Positions 16,730 to 25,807 of a DNA stretch of 64,000 bases are shown piece after piece. Both the position numbers and the translations under genes were made by a program. The notes under the pieces were generated by a model that worked only from the letters and a program-made list of their open reading frames with translations, had not been told where the DNA came from and did not search any database. This stretch comes from JBCDJI01 sp964351865 (GTDB taxonomy: Bacteria; Verrucomicrobiota; Verrucomicrobiia; Methylacidiphilales; JBCBYL01): contig CAYGPJ010000015.1 of the NCBI GenBank assembly GCA_964351865.1, positions 18,681 through 82,680 of the forward strand. Reading direction: 5' to 3'. Within the stretch, counting starts at the first letter, position 1, and the number at the start of each line of letters is the position of its first letter.

Positions 16730-18412
16730 TTATGCCATTCCCTTACCGTGTGTTCTCGGGTTCTTAAAAATTTCATTTCCAATAACCAGTAAATCGATAT
16801 CGCACTGGACGAAAGTTTCCCAGGCATCCTGCGCCGAACAGACTATCGGCGCCCCCGCCAGATTAAAACTCGTATTCATCAATATCGGAACCCCCGTGAT
16901 ACGCTCAAACTCCTTCAATAAAAGATAGAGCCTCTGATGGACTGCGGCATGAACCGTTTGCAAGCGCGCCGTAAAATCCACATGAATTACCCCAGGCACC
17001 ATCACCTGCGGCTGCCGGCGTTCCAGCAACAGGGGCGCAGTAAGGTTCATATAATCTGCTCGGCCCTCAAAATCAAACCACTCTGAAACCCGTTCCGCCA
17101 TAATAGCGGGTGCAAACGGTCGGAAGCCTTCTCGGAATTTAATCTTCCGGTTCAATTTATCTTTCGCATCTACGGCTCTGGGATCCGCCAGAATTGAACG
17201 AGCCCCCAACGCGCGCGGCCCCAACTCCATTCTTCCTTGAACCCAACCCACCACATACCCTTCGCTCAATTGTTGTGCCACATACTCATACAGTCGATCC
17301 ACTCCAGAAATTTGATGTGCTTGCGCCTGCTCTGGCACCTCACCCGCCTCCGGCCCTAAATATAAGGATCTGAAAGACTCCACCGAGACAGACTCGCCCT
17401 GTTCATGTGCAAAATGTACTGCCGCGCCCAGCGCGCTCGACATATCACTCGCAACCGGAGAAACGAAAACGTCCTCAAAAATACCGGACCGGAGCAAGGT
17501 TCCCGCAGCGGCGCAATTCTGAGCACAGCCGCCGGTGAATATCAGGTGTTCTTTAATCACCGCAAGGTCACTCGTATATTGTGCGAGCTTGAGAACTTCC
17601 TGCTCAAAGATTTTCTGAATAGACGCTGCCACATTCCGGTGGCAATCCTCTACCGGATCCTCCGGCATCCGCATCGGGAACCCTAAAACACCTGCCAGCT
17701 CAAGATTCGCATCCAACTTGCTCCACTGATGGCGACTTTTTAATCGAAGCTGTCCTTGTGCTGTAGTCGTATAAAGCTGCGCTAAGTCCTCAGTGAACAC
17801 CGGCTCTCCATACGGAGCCAACCCCATCAACTTGTATTCGTCACCAAAAGAGAGAAACCCCAGAAAATGCGTCACAATGCTGTAAAACATCCCCAACCCA
17901 TTTTCAAAAGCATGCTTATCTAATATCTCAACCCCACCTGTCGAAACCCTTCCAATAGTAGCACAGTAGTTTTCACCTTTGCCGTCCACACAGAGAAACG
18001 CTGATGATGAAAATCCTGAGAGCAGATGCGAAACCGTAATATGTGTTTCATGATGCTGGACCGCATGAAATCGCGCAGCAGGAAAGAGCTTTGAGGCTTT
18101 GCGGTGAAAAGGAGAAGCAACCGCTGACGTAATCAACTCATCCATTTTTTCACCTGCTAACGAACAAGGATACCCACCAAAATAAAACATTCTGGCTGTA
18201 AACGGTTTCTCAGTGAAAACAACGTTCGTAATATCTGCAAAATCTAATCCTGCTTCACTCAAGCAATATTCTATCGCCAGGTGCGGAAACGCCATATCAT
18301 GTTTTACTCGGGTAAAGCGCTCTTCCTGCGCCGCCGCGATAACTTGGCCATTCACCAGCAGCGCCGCACTGGCATCATGTCCCAAATAACCACTTATACC
18401 GATCACATTCAT
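16730..18412 (-). CDS. Carbamoyltransferase (NodU/CmcH/TobZ family)
   Basis: Transfers a carbamoyl group from carbamoyl phosphate, through a carbamoyl-adenylate, to a hydroxyl on a sugar or other scaffold. The 560 residues have an N-terminal Kae1-like domain (VIGISGYLGHDASAALLVNG, HHETHITVSHLL, FTGGCAQNCA) and a C-terminal carbamoyltransferase domain (MELGPRALGARSILADPR, REGFRPFAPAI, PILMNTSFNLAGAPIV). Length is typical. It is followed without a gap by the AlkP-fold gene. In this locus the acceptor is most likely a glycan. Confidence 0.9.
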   Translation of the reverse strand: MNVIGISGYLGHDASAALLVNGQVIAAAQEERFTRVKHDMAFPHLAIEYCLSEAGLDFADITNVVFTEKPFTARMFYFGGYPCSLAGEKMDELITSAVASPFHRKASKLFPAARFHAVQHHETHITVSHLLSGFSSSAFLCVDGKGENYCATIGRVSTGGVEILDKHAFENGLGMFYSIVTHFLGFLSFGDEYKLMGLAPYGEPVFTEDLAQLYTTTAQGQLRLKSRHQWSKLDANLELAGVLGFPMRMPEDPVEDCHRNVAASIQKIFEQEVLKLAQYTSDLAVIKEHLIFTGGCAQNCAAAGTLLRSGIFEDVFVSPVASDMSSALGAAVHFAHEQGESVSVESFRSLYLGPEAGEVPEQAQAHQISGVDRLYEYVAQQLSEGYVVGWVQGRMELGPRALGARSILADPRAVDAKDKLNRKIKFREGFRPFAPAIMAERVSEWFDFEGRADYMNLTAPLLLERRQPQVMVPGVIHVDFTARLQTVHAAVHQRLYLLLKEFERITGVPILMNTSFNLAGAPIVCSAQDAWETFVQCDIDLLVIGNEIFKNPRTHGKGMA

Positions 18413-18474
18413 TCAAATCCTTTGATAGCTTTTTTCGAATTCCAAAGGAAGCCTTTACCCGTTACGGTCAGCAG

Positions 18475-19173
18475 ATGATTTATTGGATTGCATCATACCC
18501 TCGTTCGGGCAACACCCTGTGTCGCCTTTGCTTGAACCATTATTGGGGTATCCCGTCCACCTCCAGATATGTCCCACCCGCAGGATATGGGCACCTCAGC
18601 TCCGATCATTTATTCGGCGACATCCCACCGCGCCCCCCATCCTCATCCGATATCAATTCTCCAGACCCACACTACTTTAAAACTCACGAATTACCGGCGG
18701 ACACCTATCCTGCGATTTATATTGTCCGCCATGGATTAGACACTCTCTATTCCTACGCACATTTTATTTTATCTTCGGAAAACTTTACGTCTGGCCCTTA
18801 CCAAGATTACACCTTGGATCAGTTGGTTTGCCTCTTGGCCACCGATCGAGGCTTTTACGGCGGATGGAGCTCACATGTCGAATCGTGGATGTCCAGACTA
18901 GCCCCCACTGCGATCCTGCGTTACGAAGACCTCGTTTGCCCAGATAAACACCAACCCGCGCTTCAATCTTGCTTAGAGCAACTCGATATTTCAACCCAGT
19001 CTCCATCTCCTCAGCCCTTACCACCTCTGTCCGAACTTCGGGCCGAGAACCCCGTCCTTTTCAGAAAAGGAGCTACCGGAGAAGGCGCTTCCCAGCTTGA
19101 GGCCAGCACCCGTAAACGTTTCATGGATGAGCACGGAGAAATGATGTCACAACTAGGATATTCCGTCCTATAG
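18475..19173 (+). CDS. Sulfotransferase (PAPS-dependent)
   Basis: A 232-residue soluble sulfotransferase. The 5'-phosphosulfate loop is ASYPRSGNTLCR at the N-terminus, and the 3'-phosphate site is IVRHGLDTLYSYAHF. A conserved RYEDL follows. It probably transfers sulfate from PAPS to a hydroxyl of the locus glycan. It is a clear paralogue of the gene at 19932-20624 (shared SYPRSGN, LNHY, GIPS and VRHGLD segments). Start is ATG 18475, divergent from the carbamoyltransferase. It is followed after 6 bases by another sulfotransferase. Confidence 0.87.
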   Translation: MIYWIASYPRSGNTLCRLCLNHYWGIPSTSRYVPPAGYGHLSSDHLFGDIPPRPPSSSDINSPDPHYFKTHELPADTYPAIYIVRHGLDTLYSYAHFILSSENFTSGPYQDYTLDQLVCLLATDRGFYGGWSSHVESWMSRLAPTAILRYEDLVCPDKHQPALQSCLEQLDISTQSPSPQPLPPLSELRAENPVLFRKGATGEGASQLEASTRKRFMDEHGEMMSQLGYSVL

Positions 19174-19179
19174 TCAGTC

Positions 19180-19953
19180 ATGCGTTCCTTACTCCAACGA
19201 GGCCATGATCCTCTTTTCTTTATCACCCTCCACAAGTGTGCGAGCACCTTATTCGCCAACCACGTCTTACCCGCCAGCCAGAAATATCAACACTGCGATT
19301 ACGCGAGCCGTATCTTCAACGGTCAGCCCTATACACCTCCGCTGGATTACTCACAAAAGAATACGGTCTACGGGCCGATACGAATTCATACGGACTACAC
19401 TTCCGAAGTGCCCCGCCACGTCATCATGCCACTACTGCAAAGTGATCTTTACCCGAATATGAACGCCCTCTTCCTGATCCGTGATCCTCGAGATGTTCTA
19501 GTGTCCCGCTTCTACTCCCTGCGCTACACGCACGCCTCCAGCGAAAATCCGATTTCACAAAGCACCATCTCCTACCTTAAGAAATCCAGCTCCACAATGG
19601 CTATTGACGAGTATGTGCTTTCGCAGTCACAAATGATCGAACAGTGCTATCGCCTGATCCATTTTCTAACTCAAAACTGCCAGCAATGCACATTACTAAA
19701 ATATGAGGACATGATTCATGACTTTGAATCGTTTTATACACAACTCGACTCATCTTTGGATCTTCCGGATGCCACCAAAGATGACATCTACCAGCGATCA
19801 CGCCCCCGTGGAGTAGAAGATATATCGGATCATAAACGATCCGGAAAAACTGGCGGCTATCTAGAAAAGCTACAACCACACACGATAGAGTGCCTCAATA
19901 ATATCTACTCACAGGTGCTGACCGATTTCGATTACCCTTCCACCTCATCCTGA
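19180..19953 (+). CDS. Sulfotransferase-family protein
   Basis: A 257-residue protein of the sulfotransferase superfamily but of a different branch from its neighbours. The P-loop-like segment is ITLHKCASTLFANHVLP and the 3'-phosphate segment is FLIRDPRDVLVSRFYSLR. A conserved KYEDM follows. The C-terminal part (HKRSGKTGGYLEKL) fits the sulfotransferase core. It forms a pair with the preceding gene (6-base gap) and overlaps the 3' end of the convergent sulfotransferase gene by 22 bases (19932-19953). Confidence 0.8.
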   Translation: MRSLLQRGHDPLFFITLHKCASTLFANHVLPASQKYQHCDYASRIFNGQPYTPPLDYSQKNTVYGPIRIHTDYTSEVPRHVIMPLLQSDLYPNMNALFLIRDPRDVLVSRFYSLRYTHASSENPISQSTISYLKKSSSTMAIDEYVLSQSQMIEQCYRLIHFLTQNCQQCTLLKYEDMIHDFESFYTQLDSSLDLPDATKDDIYQRSRPRGVEDISDHKRSGKTGGYLEKLQPHTIECLNNIYSQVLTDFDYPSTSS

Positions 19954-20624
19954 TAGCCCAAATCACGCATAACATCTCCGTGCTTCTCCCAGAACATCAC
20001 TTTCACATCGCTTGGCAACTCCCGACTTTGTGCCACCTGCCCTCGGCGAAATAACTTTTTTGAATAGGTTTGAAGCTCTTGAAAATCGGGAAAAGGCTTA
20101 TTGAGTTTTACAGGTTCACATTCGACTCCGATTGACCTTAACGCCCGCATCAAAGTTTCAATTCGGCTCGATTCTTCCAATAGATCTTCATAGCGGACAA
20201 TCGCCGTGGGGGCTTCACGTGATTTCCACGCATTCACATGCCCTAACCACCCACCGTAGTGGCCAGTGTCATTGATAAGTTGTTTTACCAGACTGATAAT
20301 ATCATGTTGCGCGTAGGCCGGATTAGCTGCCTCGTGGTCCAAAATGAAATGCGCATAGGAATACAGGCTATCTAGCCCATGCCGGACTAGATAAATCGCC
20401 GGATACTCATCCGATGGTAATTCGTGCGTCTTGAATAGCGCCACATCCGAAGCTTCATCTTCGAGAGCGGGTTTTCGTGGGCTCAGTCCACCAAACATCA
20501 GGTCTTTTGTGCTGACCACTCCACTACCGTAAATGGTACGAGAAGGTATTCCAAAATAGTGATTTAGCGAAATTCGGCATAGTGCATTGCCGGACCTGGG
20601 ATAAGAAGCAAGCCATACCACCAT
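19932..20624 (-). CDS. Sulfotransferase (PAPS-dependent), paralogue of 18475-19173
   Basis: A 231-residue sulfotransferase with the loop ASYPRSGNALCR, the 3'-phosphate motif LVRHGLDSLYSYAHF and RYEDL. The P-loop threonine of the sister gene is alanine here. I chose the ATG at 20624, one base after the TGA of the Wzt gene, because the reading frame further upstream overlaps Wzt coding sequence and has no family similarity. It is the last gene of a tightly packed minus-strand operon (23421 to 19932). Confidence 0.87.
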   Translation of the reverse strand: MVVWLASYPRSGNALCRISLNHYFGIPSRTIYGSGVVSTKDLMFGGLSPRKPALEDEASDVALFKTHELPSDEYPAIYLVRHGLDSLYSYAHFILDHEAANPAYAQHDIISLVKQLINDTGHYGGWLGHVNAWKSREAPTAIVRYEDLLEESSRIETLMRALRSIGVECEPVKLNKPFPDFQELQTYSKKLFRRGQVAQSRELPSDVKVMFWEKHGDVMRDLGYQDEVEG

Positions 20625-20625
20625 A

Positions 20626-21990
20626 TCAACACTCTCCCTTGGAGACCTTGCAGGAATACTTCGGCCCGAACATTCCGTGGAAGGGCAGAATCCGGTCGGT
20701 ATGATCCCAGCGGATCTGAAATGGCCCCAGCCATGGGGTTTCAAACCTGCTATCTAGCCGATTCTCACCTCTAGCCGATTCAGCGGCTTTCGTTTCCTGT
20801 AAATGAAAGCAAAGTGTGTACTCGCCGGGTTGCAGAGAGCATTCCATTTCAATTTCGAAAATGATCTCGGCTTTTAAATCATGCATCTCAACTTTCACAC
20901 CAGCTGTATTGGCACCGAATCCCACCACCAACTGGCCGTAACGGTCTTTCATCTTCAACCCGACATTAAAGGGCTCCGAGCTCTGACCTTTACAATGCAC
21001 TTGAATGATGATGCGCTTCCCCACTTCAGAATACCAAACAGGTTTTCCTGCTTCGTCAGCAATGGTTACCTTGGTAATCCGTCCCGCCTCATGTTCCAAC
21101 TCGGACTGATCTTTATTGAGCCAAAATTCCTCATGATGCCCTGGAGCCATCACATGCTTGTCGACACCTTCTTCCATTTCCGCCAATTCAAGTTCGGTCC
21201 AATCCTCCTTGCCGTTCATGCGGTGATAATAATGGATAGCTTTATCGGTATCCCCATAGAAAACCTGCTTCCCCTGGTCTAGAAAAAGTGCTTTCTGACA
21301 GTAATGTCGAACGGCCCCCGTATCATGTGAAACCAATACAAATGCCGTTCCTTGCTCCTGGAGTGCTTTCACCCGCTCCGCACACTTCTGTTGAAAAAAC
21401 ACATCGCCCACGGATAAGGCTTCGTCGATTAACAAGATATCGGGTTTGATCGACGTTTGCATGGCAAAGGCCAACCGTAAGATCATGCCCTGTGAATAGG
21501 TCTTGATCGGCTGATCCATCGCATGCCCCAACTCCGCAAATTCAATGATCTCAGGCTCAAGTCGTTTTGCTTCTCTGCGGGATATTCCGAGTAACGACAT
21601 CCCCATTTTCAAGTTTTCTCTCCCCGTAAAATCCGGATGGAATCCGGAACCCAGTTCAAGAATCGCCCCGATACGACCTTTCACCTCCTTCGTTCCATTC
21701 GTCGCTTGCAGCGTCCCGGCCAGAATCTGTAACAGCGTAGATTTCCCCGATCCGTTTCTCCCGATAATGCCGATACTTTCGCCACGCCTCAGCGAAAAAG
21801 TGACACCCGTCAACGCTTCAACCTTACGGCGACTCTTTCTCAACTCGCTGGATGTTCTAAGGGAAAATACTGAAAGCAGCAGATGGCCGAAGCGTTTTAA
21901 CGGAGATGACCACAGCGAATAGATCTTGGTCACCTCACTGACCGATAAAATTATTTCGTCCTGATCTGCCACAAATATCCTCTCATTCAC
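20626..21990 (-). CDS. wzt: ABC transporter ATP-binding protein, Wzt type (copy 1)
   Basis: A 454-residue ATPase that powers polysaccharide export through a Wzm permease. It has Walker A GIIGRNGSGKSTLL, signature YSQGMILRLAFA, Walker B ILLIDEALSVGD and H-loop VLVSHDTGAV. After about residue 285 comes a beta-sandwich C-terminal domain of Wzt_C type, which in O-antigen exporters recognises the chemically capped glycan end. It ends in a conserved ILPFHGMFGPKYSC. It is paralogous to 29560-30894. Start overlaps the end of the upstream gene by 8 bases (21983-21990). Confidence 0.92.
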   Translation of the reverse strand: MNERIFVADQDEIILSVSEVTKIYSLWSSPLKRFGHLLLSVFSLRTSSELRKSRRKVEALTGVTFSLRRGESIGIIGRNGSGKSTLLQILAGTLQATNGTKEVKGRIGAILELGSGFHPDFTGRENLKMGMSLLGISRREAKRLEPEIIEFAELGHAMDQPIKTYSQGMILRLAFAMQTSIKPDILLIDEALSVGDVFFQQKCAERVKALQEQGTAFVLVSHDTGAVRHYCQKALFLDQGKQVFYGDTDKAIHYYHRMNGKEDWTELELAEMEEGVDKHVMAPGHHEEFWLNKDQSELEHEAGRITKVTIADEAGKPVWYSEVGKRIIIQVHCKGQSSEPFNVGLKMKDRYGQLVVGFGANTAGVKVEMHDLKAEIIFEIEMECSLQPGEYTLCFHLQETKAAESARGENRLDSRFETPWLGPFQIRWDHTDRILPFHGMFGPKYSCKVSKGEC

Positions 21991-22750
21991 CTACTCCCGG
22001 CAAGTTAAACAAGTTCTCGTTTAATTCGAATACGATAACCAAATACTGTAAGGGCTGGTTTGATTTTCGTGGCGTTATACTAGTAATCGATTCTGGTGAA
22101 CACATAAATAGGATTCCCGAATTGGATCGGCAGGGAAGCCTTTTTGCGACAAGCAGTTCTCCCTCCACGACCTGATTCCGGGCTCCAAACCGGATAGACT
22201 TGCTGTTCCCCACTTGATAAAGGATCAGTTCACAATCTTCTCCTCCACCTAGGTAATAGTGAAGTTCCGCCAGTTTATTGGAGTTTTTAGAATGAGCTCC
22301 CCGCTCGGCTAGTGACCGCTCCGGTGATGGGGTATGTGCCACTAATTCCACATCCAACAATATCGGATAATTGTCTGCACCGACACCACCACGCATACCC
22401 ATCCGCATTTGACTTAGCGGACCAAACCTACGATTAAAATCCGGATACCGTTCAACGATGTGAGTCCCCAGAATTCGTTCCAATTCAACATGTAATTGCA
22501 AGTCCGCATGCTGCCGCACGAAATCTCTCCAACTCGGTGGCAAAGAATTATCCTGTCTTAAGCTCTCATACCGACGGAGGATTTTGAAATTTTCCGGATA
22601 TTGCTCTCCGCGGGTAAAGGTTGCTAGCGCCGGAAAGTCCCGAACCAGTTCCGCGGCCAAACTGGGTTCTGAAACACCCTCTAAAATCACGTGAGGAAAC
22701 GGATCTGCCAGCACCTCGCTTGGATCGATCGCCTTGAACAAATGATTCAT
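21983..22750 (-). CDS. Degenerate 2OG-Fe(II) oxygenase-fold protein
   Basis: A 255-residue protein homologous to the neighbour at 23449-24306 (shared FPH-VI start, then a C-terminal SP-S-PR block). The neighbour has the HxD...H metal triad. Here the corresponding positions read H153-S-K155 and T223 (SPESITSITPR), so two iron ligands are lost. It probably keeps the fold but not Fe(II)-dependent chemistry; a binding or structural role is possible. It overlaps the glycosyltransferase gene upstream by 4 bases (22747-22750) and wzt downstream by 8. Confidence 0.6.
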   Translation of the reverse strand: MNHLFKAIDPSEVLADPFPHVILEGVSEPSLAAELVRDFPALATFTRGEQYPENFKILRRYESLRQDNSLPPSWRDFVRQHADLQLHVELERILGTHIVERYPDFNRRFGPLSQMRMGMRGGVGADNYPILLDVELVAHTPSPERSLAERGAHSKNSNKLAELHYYLGGGEDCELILYQVGNSKSIRFGARNQVVEGELLVAKRLPCRSNSGILFMCSPESITSITPRKSNQPLQYLVIVFELNENLFNLPGVGE

Positions 22751-23421
22751 AGCGGGTGTCGAAGTCCTTCATATTCTTTCATCCATTCTGCAGCATAACT
22801 GCAATTACGGTAGGCCTCAAAATACGGACCTCCGCTCGTGAAATGCAAATTGGATACATCATTGATTGGGATGGTAGGATCGTAATCCACCAAATGATTC
22901 CATCGGTGTGGAATTTCTCCAATCAGATCATCATTACCCAGCCAGTGAAATCGGTGAAGTTCTAACCCGGAAGCCGTATTCACATACTCCGGCGTAAGTG
23001 ACCGGCATTTTTCATTCTGAAATAAGACGACACTCGACCAGTTCTTTTTCTCATAAACCGTCTGTTTTTCGCCCAGAAATTTCGTTTTCTCTGTCGGAAC
23101 GTGTTCATGTTTCACCACCTGAACCGAATAACGTTCGTCCCGTAGTTCCCAAAGTTTGGCGATATCATCGAGACACAGCACATCCCCGTCCATAAACAAC
23201 GACCATCCCTGATAGTCAGATAAGTATGGCACTAAAAAGCGTGAAAACGAAAACTCGGTAGACTGTAGCTCATGTTTTCCGCGGTTAAATATGCCACGAA
23301 GCTGGCTCAGCATAATGGGTGCTACCGAAACCGGCTGAGAACTTCTGCAGTGAATGCTGTGACTGGCAACATGAAATGCCACCGCCTCCCGACTGTCATA
23401 TCCTAAAAAAACTCGTATCAT
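22747..23421 (-). CDS. Glycosyltransferase with DxD motif (GT8-like)
   Basis: A 224-residue protein with an N-terminal GYDSREAVAFHVASHSI segment, a DxD in LFMDGDVLC and a later NTASGLELHRF, all consistent with a small retaining GT-A glycosyltransferase of GT8 type or related capsule enzymes. It starts the packed minus-strand operon with the degenerate oxygenase, wzt and the sulfotransferase. Start is ATG 23421, divergent from the active oxygenase homologue at 23449. Donor and acceptor are unknown. Confidence 0.68.
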   Translation of the reverse strand: MIRVFLGYDSREAVAFHVASHSIHCRSSQPVSVAPIMLSQLRGIFNRGKHELQSTEFSFSRFLVPYLSDYQGWSLFMDGDVLCLDDIAKLWELRDERYSVQVVKHEHVPTEKTKFLGEKQTVYEKKNWSSVVLFQNEKCRSLTPEYVNTASGLELHRFHWLGNDDLIGEIPHRWNHLVDYDPTIPINDVSNLHFTSGGPYFEAYRNCSYAAEWMKEYEGLRHPL

Positions 23422-23448
23422 TACGGTAATTTCTCATTATCTGTTCCT

Positions 23449-24306
23449 ATGGACAACACATCAATCGCAAATTCCAGCTTTGATTCCTCTATCAGCCTGC
23501 TCAATAAATCTGCTTCGGTTGAAGTGCAAACAGTTCCTTTCCCTCACATCGTGATCAAGAATGCCCTTGATGATGATTTCTATCAGCAATTATCCTGCAA
23601 CTATCCTGAAACGGATTTAATCCGAAACAGCACCAAGGTTTCCAATCGTCATCAAATTCAGGCCAAAGAAGCACTGGCCCACGACTCCATTCACCCCCTC
23701 TGGAAGCAGTTCATCAACTATCACACTTCCCGTGCGTTTTACCTGGAACTCCTCCAGCTGTTTTCTCCCCACATCCAAGCAGCCTATCCTTGGCTGGAAA
23801 ACAGTGTCGGGAAGCTGCTGCCTGATTTCTCATGCGGCATTCGCGATTCGGAAGCATCCCATTTGCCTGATGTTTGTATCGACTGTCAACCAGGCCTGAA
23901 TACCGTCAGTAAAGAACGTTCCACCGTGCGAACCCCCCATCTGGATGCTCGTAATAAGTTACTCACCGGCTTGTTCTACATGAAACATGCAGACGATATG
24001 AGTGAAGGGGGAGATTTAGAGCTCTACAAGTTCACTAGCAAAAAACCTCTCTTCACCAAACCGTCGACCCCCGACAGAAATCACGTCACAGTCGCAGCAA
24101 CCGTTCCTTATCAGCAAAATACTGCGCTCTTTTTCATGAACAGCCCTGCCTCCGTTCATGGAGTTTCCCCGAGAGATGCGACGGAGATTCCCCGACGACT
24201 GGTAAACCTCATTGTCGGCATGTATACCCTCAAAGAAAAAGAACTCTTCCCGGAACCTGAGTCACCGGCATCAGGTATACTTTCCCGCATCTTCAACAGA
24301 GCTTAG
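23449..24306 (+). CDS. Putative 2OG-Fe(II) oxygenase
   Basis: A 285-residue protein. The iron triad is visible: H164 and D166 in TPHLDARNKLLTG, and H237 in SPASVHGVSPR. An arginine that would bind 2-oxoglutarate follows at 249 or 250 (IPRRLVNLIV). The N-terminal VPFPHIVIKNAL is typical of bacterial prolyl-4-hydroxylase-like proteins in glycan loci. It may hydroxylate a sugar, lipid or protein partner. Start is ATG 23449, 27 bases from the divergent glycosyltransferase gene. Confidence 0.68.
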   Translation: MDNTSIANSSFDSSISLLNKSASVEVQTVPFPHIVIKNALDDDFYQQLSCNYPETDLIRNSTKVSNRHQIQAKEALAHDSIHPLWKQFINYHTSRAFYLELLQLFSPHIQAAYPWLENSVGKLLPDFSCGIRDSEASHLPDVCIDCQPGLNTVSKERSTVRTPHLDARNKLLTGLFYMKHADDMSEGGDLELYKFTSKKPLFTKPSTPDRNHVTVAATVPYQQNTALFFMNSPASVHGVSPRDATEIPRRLVNLIVGMYTLKEKELFPEPESPASGILSRIFNRA

Positions 24307-24313
24307 TCCTCAT

Positions 24314-25639
24314 ATGCCCGATCCTCCCTTTTTTTCCGCATTGCGTTATCACCAGGATAATTTGCAACAGCTTTGTGCAGAACGCCCTCTCGACTGGTCG
24401 GAATACCATCACATGAATCACTTTCATGGAAACCATTCCATCATTTCCCGCTATGCCGAACTGGATCATTCCACTCCTCTCCCGTTCAGTATCGAACACG
24501 CAATCCCCTATGATCTGTCGGAACCCTACGATTATGATATCCAAAGCGGTTTACCCACCTTTCTCGCCGTGCATGACCGTAGCGCCGCACTCTACCGCCA
24601 AAAAAATGTGCCTTCCGTTATCCCCGTCGGATACAGTTATCTCTATGCTTTGAAACTCTACCAAAAGCTGCACCCCGATTGTACTCCCGCAGCAAGAAAA
24701 GGGACGCTGGTTTTTCCGGATAAATCCACCCTCCTGATGGATACCGATTTTGACCGTAACGAATTTGCTCAACGCCTACTCAATCTCCCGAAGGAATATC
24801 ACCCCTTGGCAGTATGCATTTACTGGAAAGATTACATACGGGGAACACATCTCCCCTTTCAGGAAGCAGGAATTCCTCTGGTCTCTGCTGGTCACATGAT
24901 GGATCCTGATTTTCAATTACGTCTTCATGACCTTTGCCGCCATTTCAAATACTCATGCGCCAACGATCTGGCAGGAAGTTTCACTTTATCTGTTCTTTCA
25001 GGCTGTCATTTTTTTCACCTGAACACGGGTCAAGTGACTCAAAACAAAGATGGGACAAAGAAGACTTTCGACAGAGATCCCACATTAGATCATCCATTCA
25101 AAAAAGAATGCCTGGCAGCTTCTCCCTTCCCTCCCCGCAGCAAAGAAGTGCAAGTCGAACTTGCGCAAGTTCATGCAGGCCTGATCCATCAAAAAAGTAA
25201 ACCAGAGCTTCAGAATATTTTCACCAAAGCTCGCGATCGACTTCAAAATCAGGAAAACCCGCTGAGCATTCATTTCGACAAAAAAGTTTCCAAAAGGCAC
25301 CTCTTCTCCCTGCTTCCCAGCGGCATAGATATCGATGGCTGGGCCAGAAAGCAAGCTTCCTTACATATACCTATCCCTCGGGAGACATCCGCAATTCAGT
25401 TAGTCATTGAGTTACCAGAATGGAGTGGTCTGGAAAAACACTATCTGGAAATAGCAGTTAACGGCATTCTCCATAGTACACTGTCTTGCAGCTACGGCAT
25501 CGAGGAAATCAAAATTCCTGTTGCCCCCGGCACTGCAGAAAAAATACTGCTGACATTTCATTCCAAATACGAATTCACTATGCCTGATGGAAACCGAAAA
25601 CGATCATTCCGCATTCATTTTTTCCAGTTATTGTTTTAA
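24314..25639 (+). CDS. Putative surface-glycan protein with C-terminal beta domain
   Basis: A 441-residue soluble protein I cannot assign firmly. The N-terminal 300 residues contain a mixed alpha/beta region (VFPDKSTLLMDTDFDRNEFA, then AVCIYWKDY and IPLVSAGHMMDPDF) reminiscent of GT-B-fold glycosyltransferases that receive capsule or sialic-acid-like sugars. The last 120 residues are beta-strand-rich (IQLVIELPEWSGLEKHYLEI). I chose ATG 24314, 7 bases after the preceding stop; the frame upstream overlaps the oxygenase gene. Function is inferred from location. Confidence 0.42.
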   Translation: MPDPPFFSALRYHQDNLQQLCAERPLDWSEYHHMNHFHGNHSIISRYAELDHSTPLPFSIEHAIPYDLSEPYDYDIQSGLPTFLAVHDRSAALYRQKNVPSVIPVGYSYLYALKLYQKLHPDCTPAARKGTLVFPDKSTLLMDTDFDRNEFAQRLLNLPKEYHPLAVCIYWKDYIRGTHLPFQEAGIPLVSAGHMMDPDFQLRLHDLCRHFKYSCANDLAGSFTLSVLSGCHFFHLNTGQVTQNKDGTKKTFDRDPTLDHPFKKECLAASPFPPRSKEVQVELAQVHAGLIHQKSKPELQNIFTKARDRLQNQENPLSIHFDKKVSKRHLFSLLPSGIDIDGWARKQASLHIPIPRETSAIQLVIELPEWSGLEKHYLEIAVNGILHSTLSCSYGIEEIKIPVAPGTAEKILLTFHSKYEFTMPDGNRKRSFRIHFFQLLF

Positions 25640-25807
25640 CGATAACTGTTTCGTCTGTTATTTCATTTAACACCACATCTTCTGAACCCCTTCCTCAGAA
25701 AAAAGCATCGCTTTAATACTCCTTAAGACTATCAATGACTGATGGCAGCTTGAGAAACATTGCTCACCCATTTTTTATCCTCCAGCTGTTGTCAGCCACA
25801 TATCATT

